Assembly (NCBI RefSeq): GCF_003149535.1
Contig: NZ_QGDB01000010.1
Location: 1-50,964, forward strand
Reading direction: 5' to 3'
Length of the DNA: 50,964 bases
From: Falsochrobactrum shanghaiense
GTDB taxonomy: Bacteria > Pseudomonadota > Alphaproteobacteria > Rhizobiales > Rhizobiaceae
Made by a program: the position numbers and the translations under genes
Notes under the pieces: generated by a model
What the model saw: only the letters and a program-made list of their open reading frames with translations
The model's database searches: none
Told to the model about the DNA's origin: nothing
Part shown: piece after piece, positions 50,824 through 50,964 of the stretch
How positions within the stretch are numbered: position 1 is the first letter of the stretch
Layout of the letters: each line of letters begins with the position of its first letter

Positions 50824-50964
50824 CGGTTTCAGCGAGTACAATTGCCCTTCAGCAGACAGATTCCGATCATAAAAACCGGCATCATATAGAGGTGGTTCGG
50901 GAAATCTGGACAGCGGAGATAAGTGGAATTTCTGCCTGACTTCGGCTTAGATGCCGAGAACAGG

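Larger units (their letters stand above)
50260..50964. other. Non-coding tail region with three inverted repeats
   Basis: No well-supported gene. AAAGCGGTT...AAACCACTTT at about 50299-50324 is an imperfect palindrome of the GAGCGGTTCC type. CTTTGTTTA, 6 nt, TAAACAAAG (50329-50352) is a perfect 9-bp hairpin. AAATGGCTCA, 6 nt, TGAGCCATTT (50798-50823) is a perfect 10-bp terminator-like hairpin. Confidence 0.5.

Noticed and set aside
1..50964. tRNA or rRNA genes
   Set aside because: No cloverleaf-like segment with a T-arm GTTCGA box or rRNA signature was recognised by eye.

Overview
The window reads as part of an alphaproteobacterial secondary replicon (plasmid or plasmid-like), most likely Hyphomicrobiales and probably the Brucella/Ochrobactrum group. 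The grounds are a complete repABC cassette with its antisense RNA, Rhizobiales-type small stress proteins (DUF3008, YciF/DUF892, PRC-barrel), GGAAC-N16/17-nGTT promoters like those of the alphaproteobacterial general stress sigma factor, and a palindromic intergenic repeat typical of these genomes. The assignment rests on remembered family knowledge, not a search.

Layout. 1-3.8 kb: accessory debris with a Fic-protein tail, an intact vapBC toxin-antitoxin pair in one unit with a tyrosine recombinase, a broken second recombinase, and a membrane diguanylate cyclase broken by frameshifts and a deletion in its GGDEF region. 3.8-9.0 kb: two TTTACA/TGTAAA palindromes (candidate centromere or operator), repA, repB, antisense ctRNA, repC, and a GH144-like beta-1,2-glucan hydrolase whose start overlaps the repC stop by one base. 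9.0-21.5 kb: dead IS110 and IS6 copies flank a visibly GC-rich, tightly coupled minus-strand operon of three genes: an SbcD/YhaO-like nuclease, an SbcC/YhaN-like ATPase, and a 1.95 kaa protein joining a transglutaminase-like domain, DUF4011, an SF1 helicase, a PD-(D/E)XK nuclease and DUF3320. This is the strongest candidate for an undescribed defence or DNA-processing system.

21.5-35.2 kb: an IS graveyard, a RES/Xre toxin-antitoxin pair, an orphan cytosine-5 DNA methyltransferase with an extra C-terminal region, a WGR protein, and long non-coding stretches carrying eight copies or near-copies of the palindrome AAACGNNGTTTG. Next comes a cluster of unknown genes around an FtsH-like protease split into two ORFs exactly between the AAA+ core and the lid plus M41 peptidase, then a small zincin and an orphan AT-rich gene.

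35.3-41.2 kb: a metabolic module. A TauE-type exporter, a GntR/FCD regulator and an SsuABC-like importer run leftwards; an FAH-family hydrolase and an RraA/aldolase-like enzyme run rightwards from a shared regulatory region. Uptake and breakdown of a small organic acid, perhaps a sulfonate, is inferred.

41.2-51 kb: remnants of IS6, IS5 and a D-amino-acid dehydrogenase, then a stress-type block (NUDIX, PRC-barrel, FAD oxidoreductase, small proteins, a frameshifted FMN reductase, DUF3008, YciF-like ferritin fold, PepSY-like exported protein, glycine-zipper stress protein), a UdgX/SulP pseudogene chimera, a Crp/Fnr regulator and a small hypothetical gene. No tRNA, rRNA or CRISPR array was seen.
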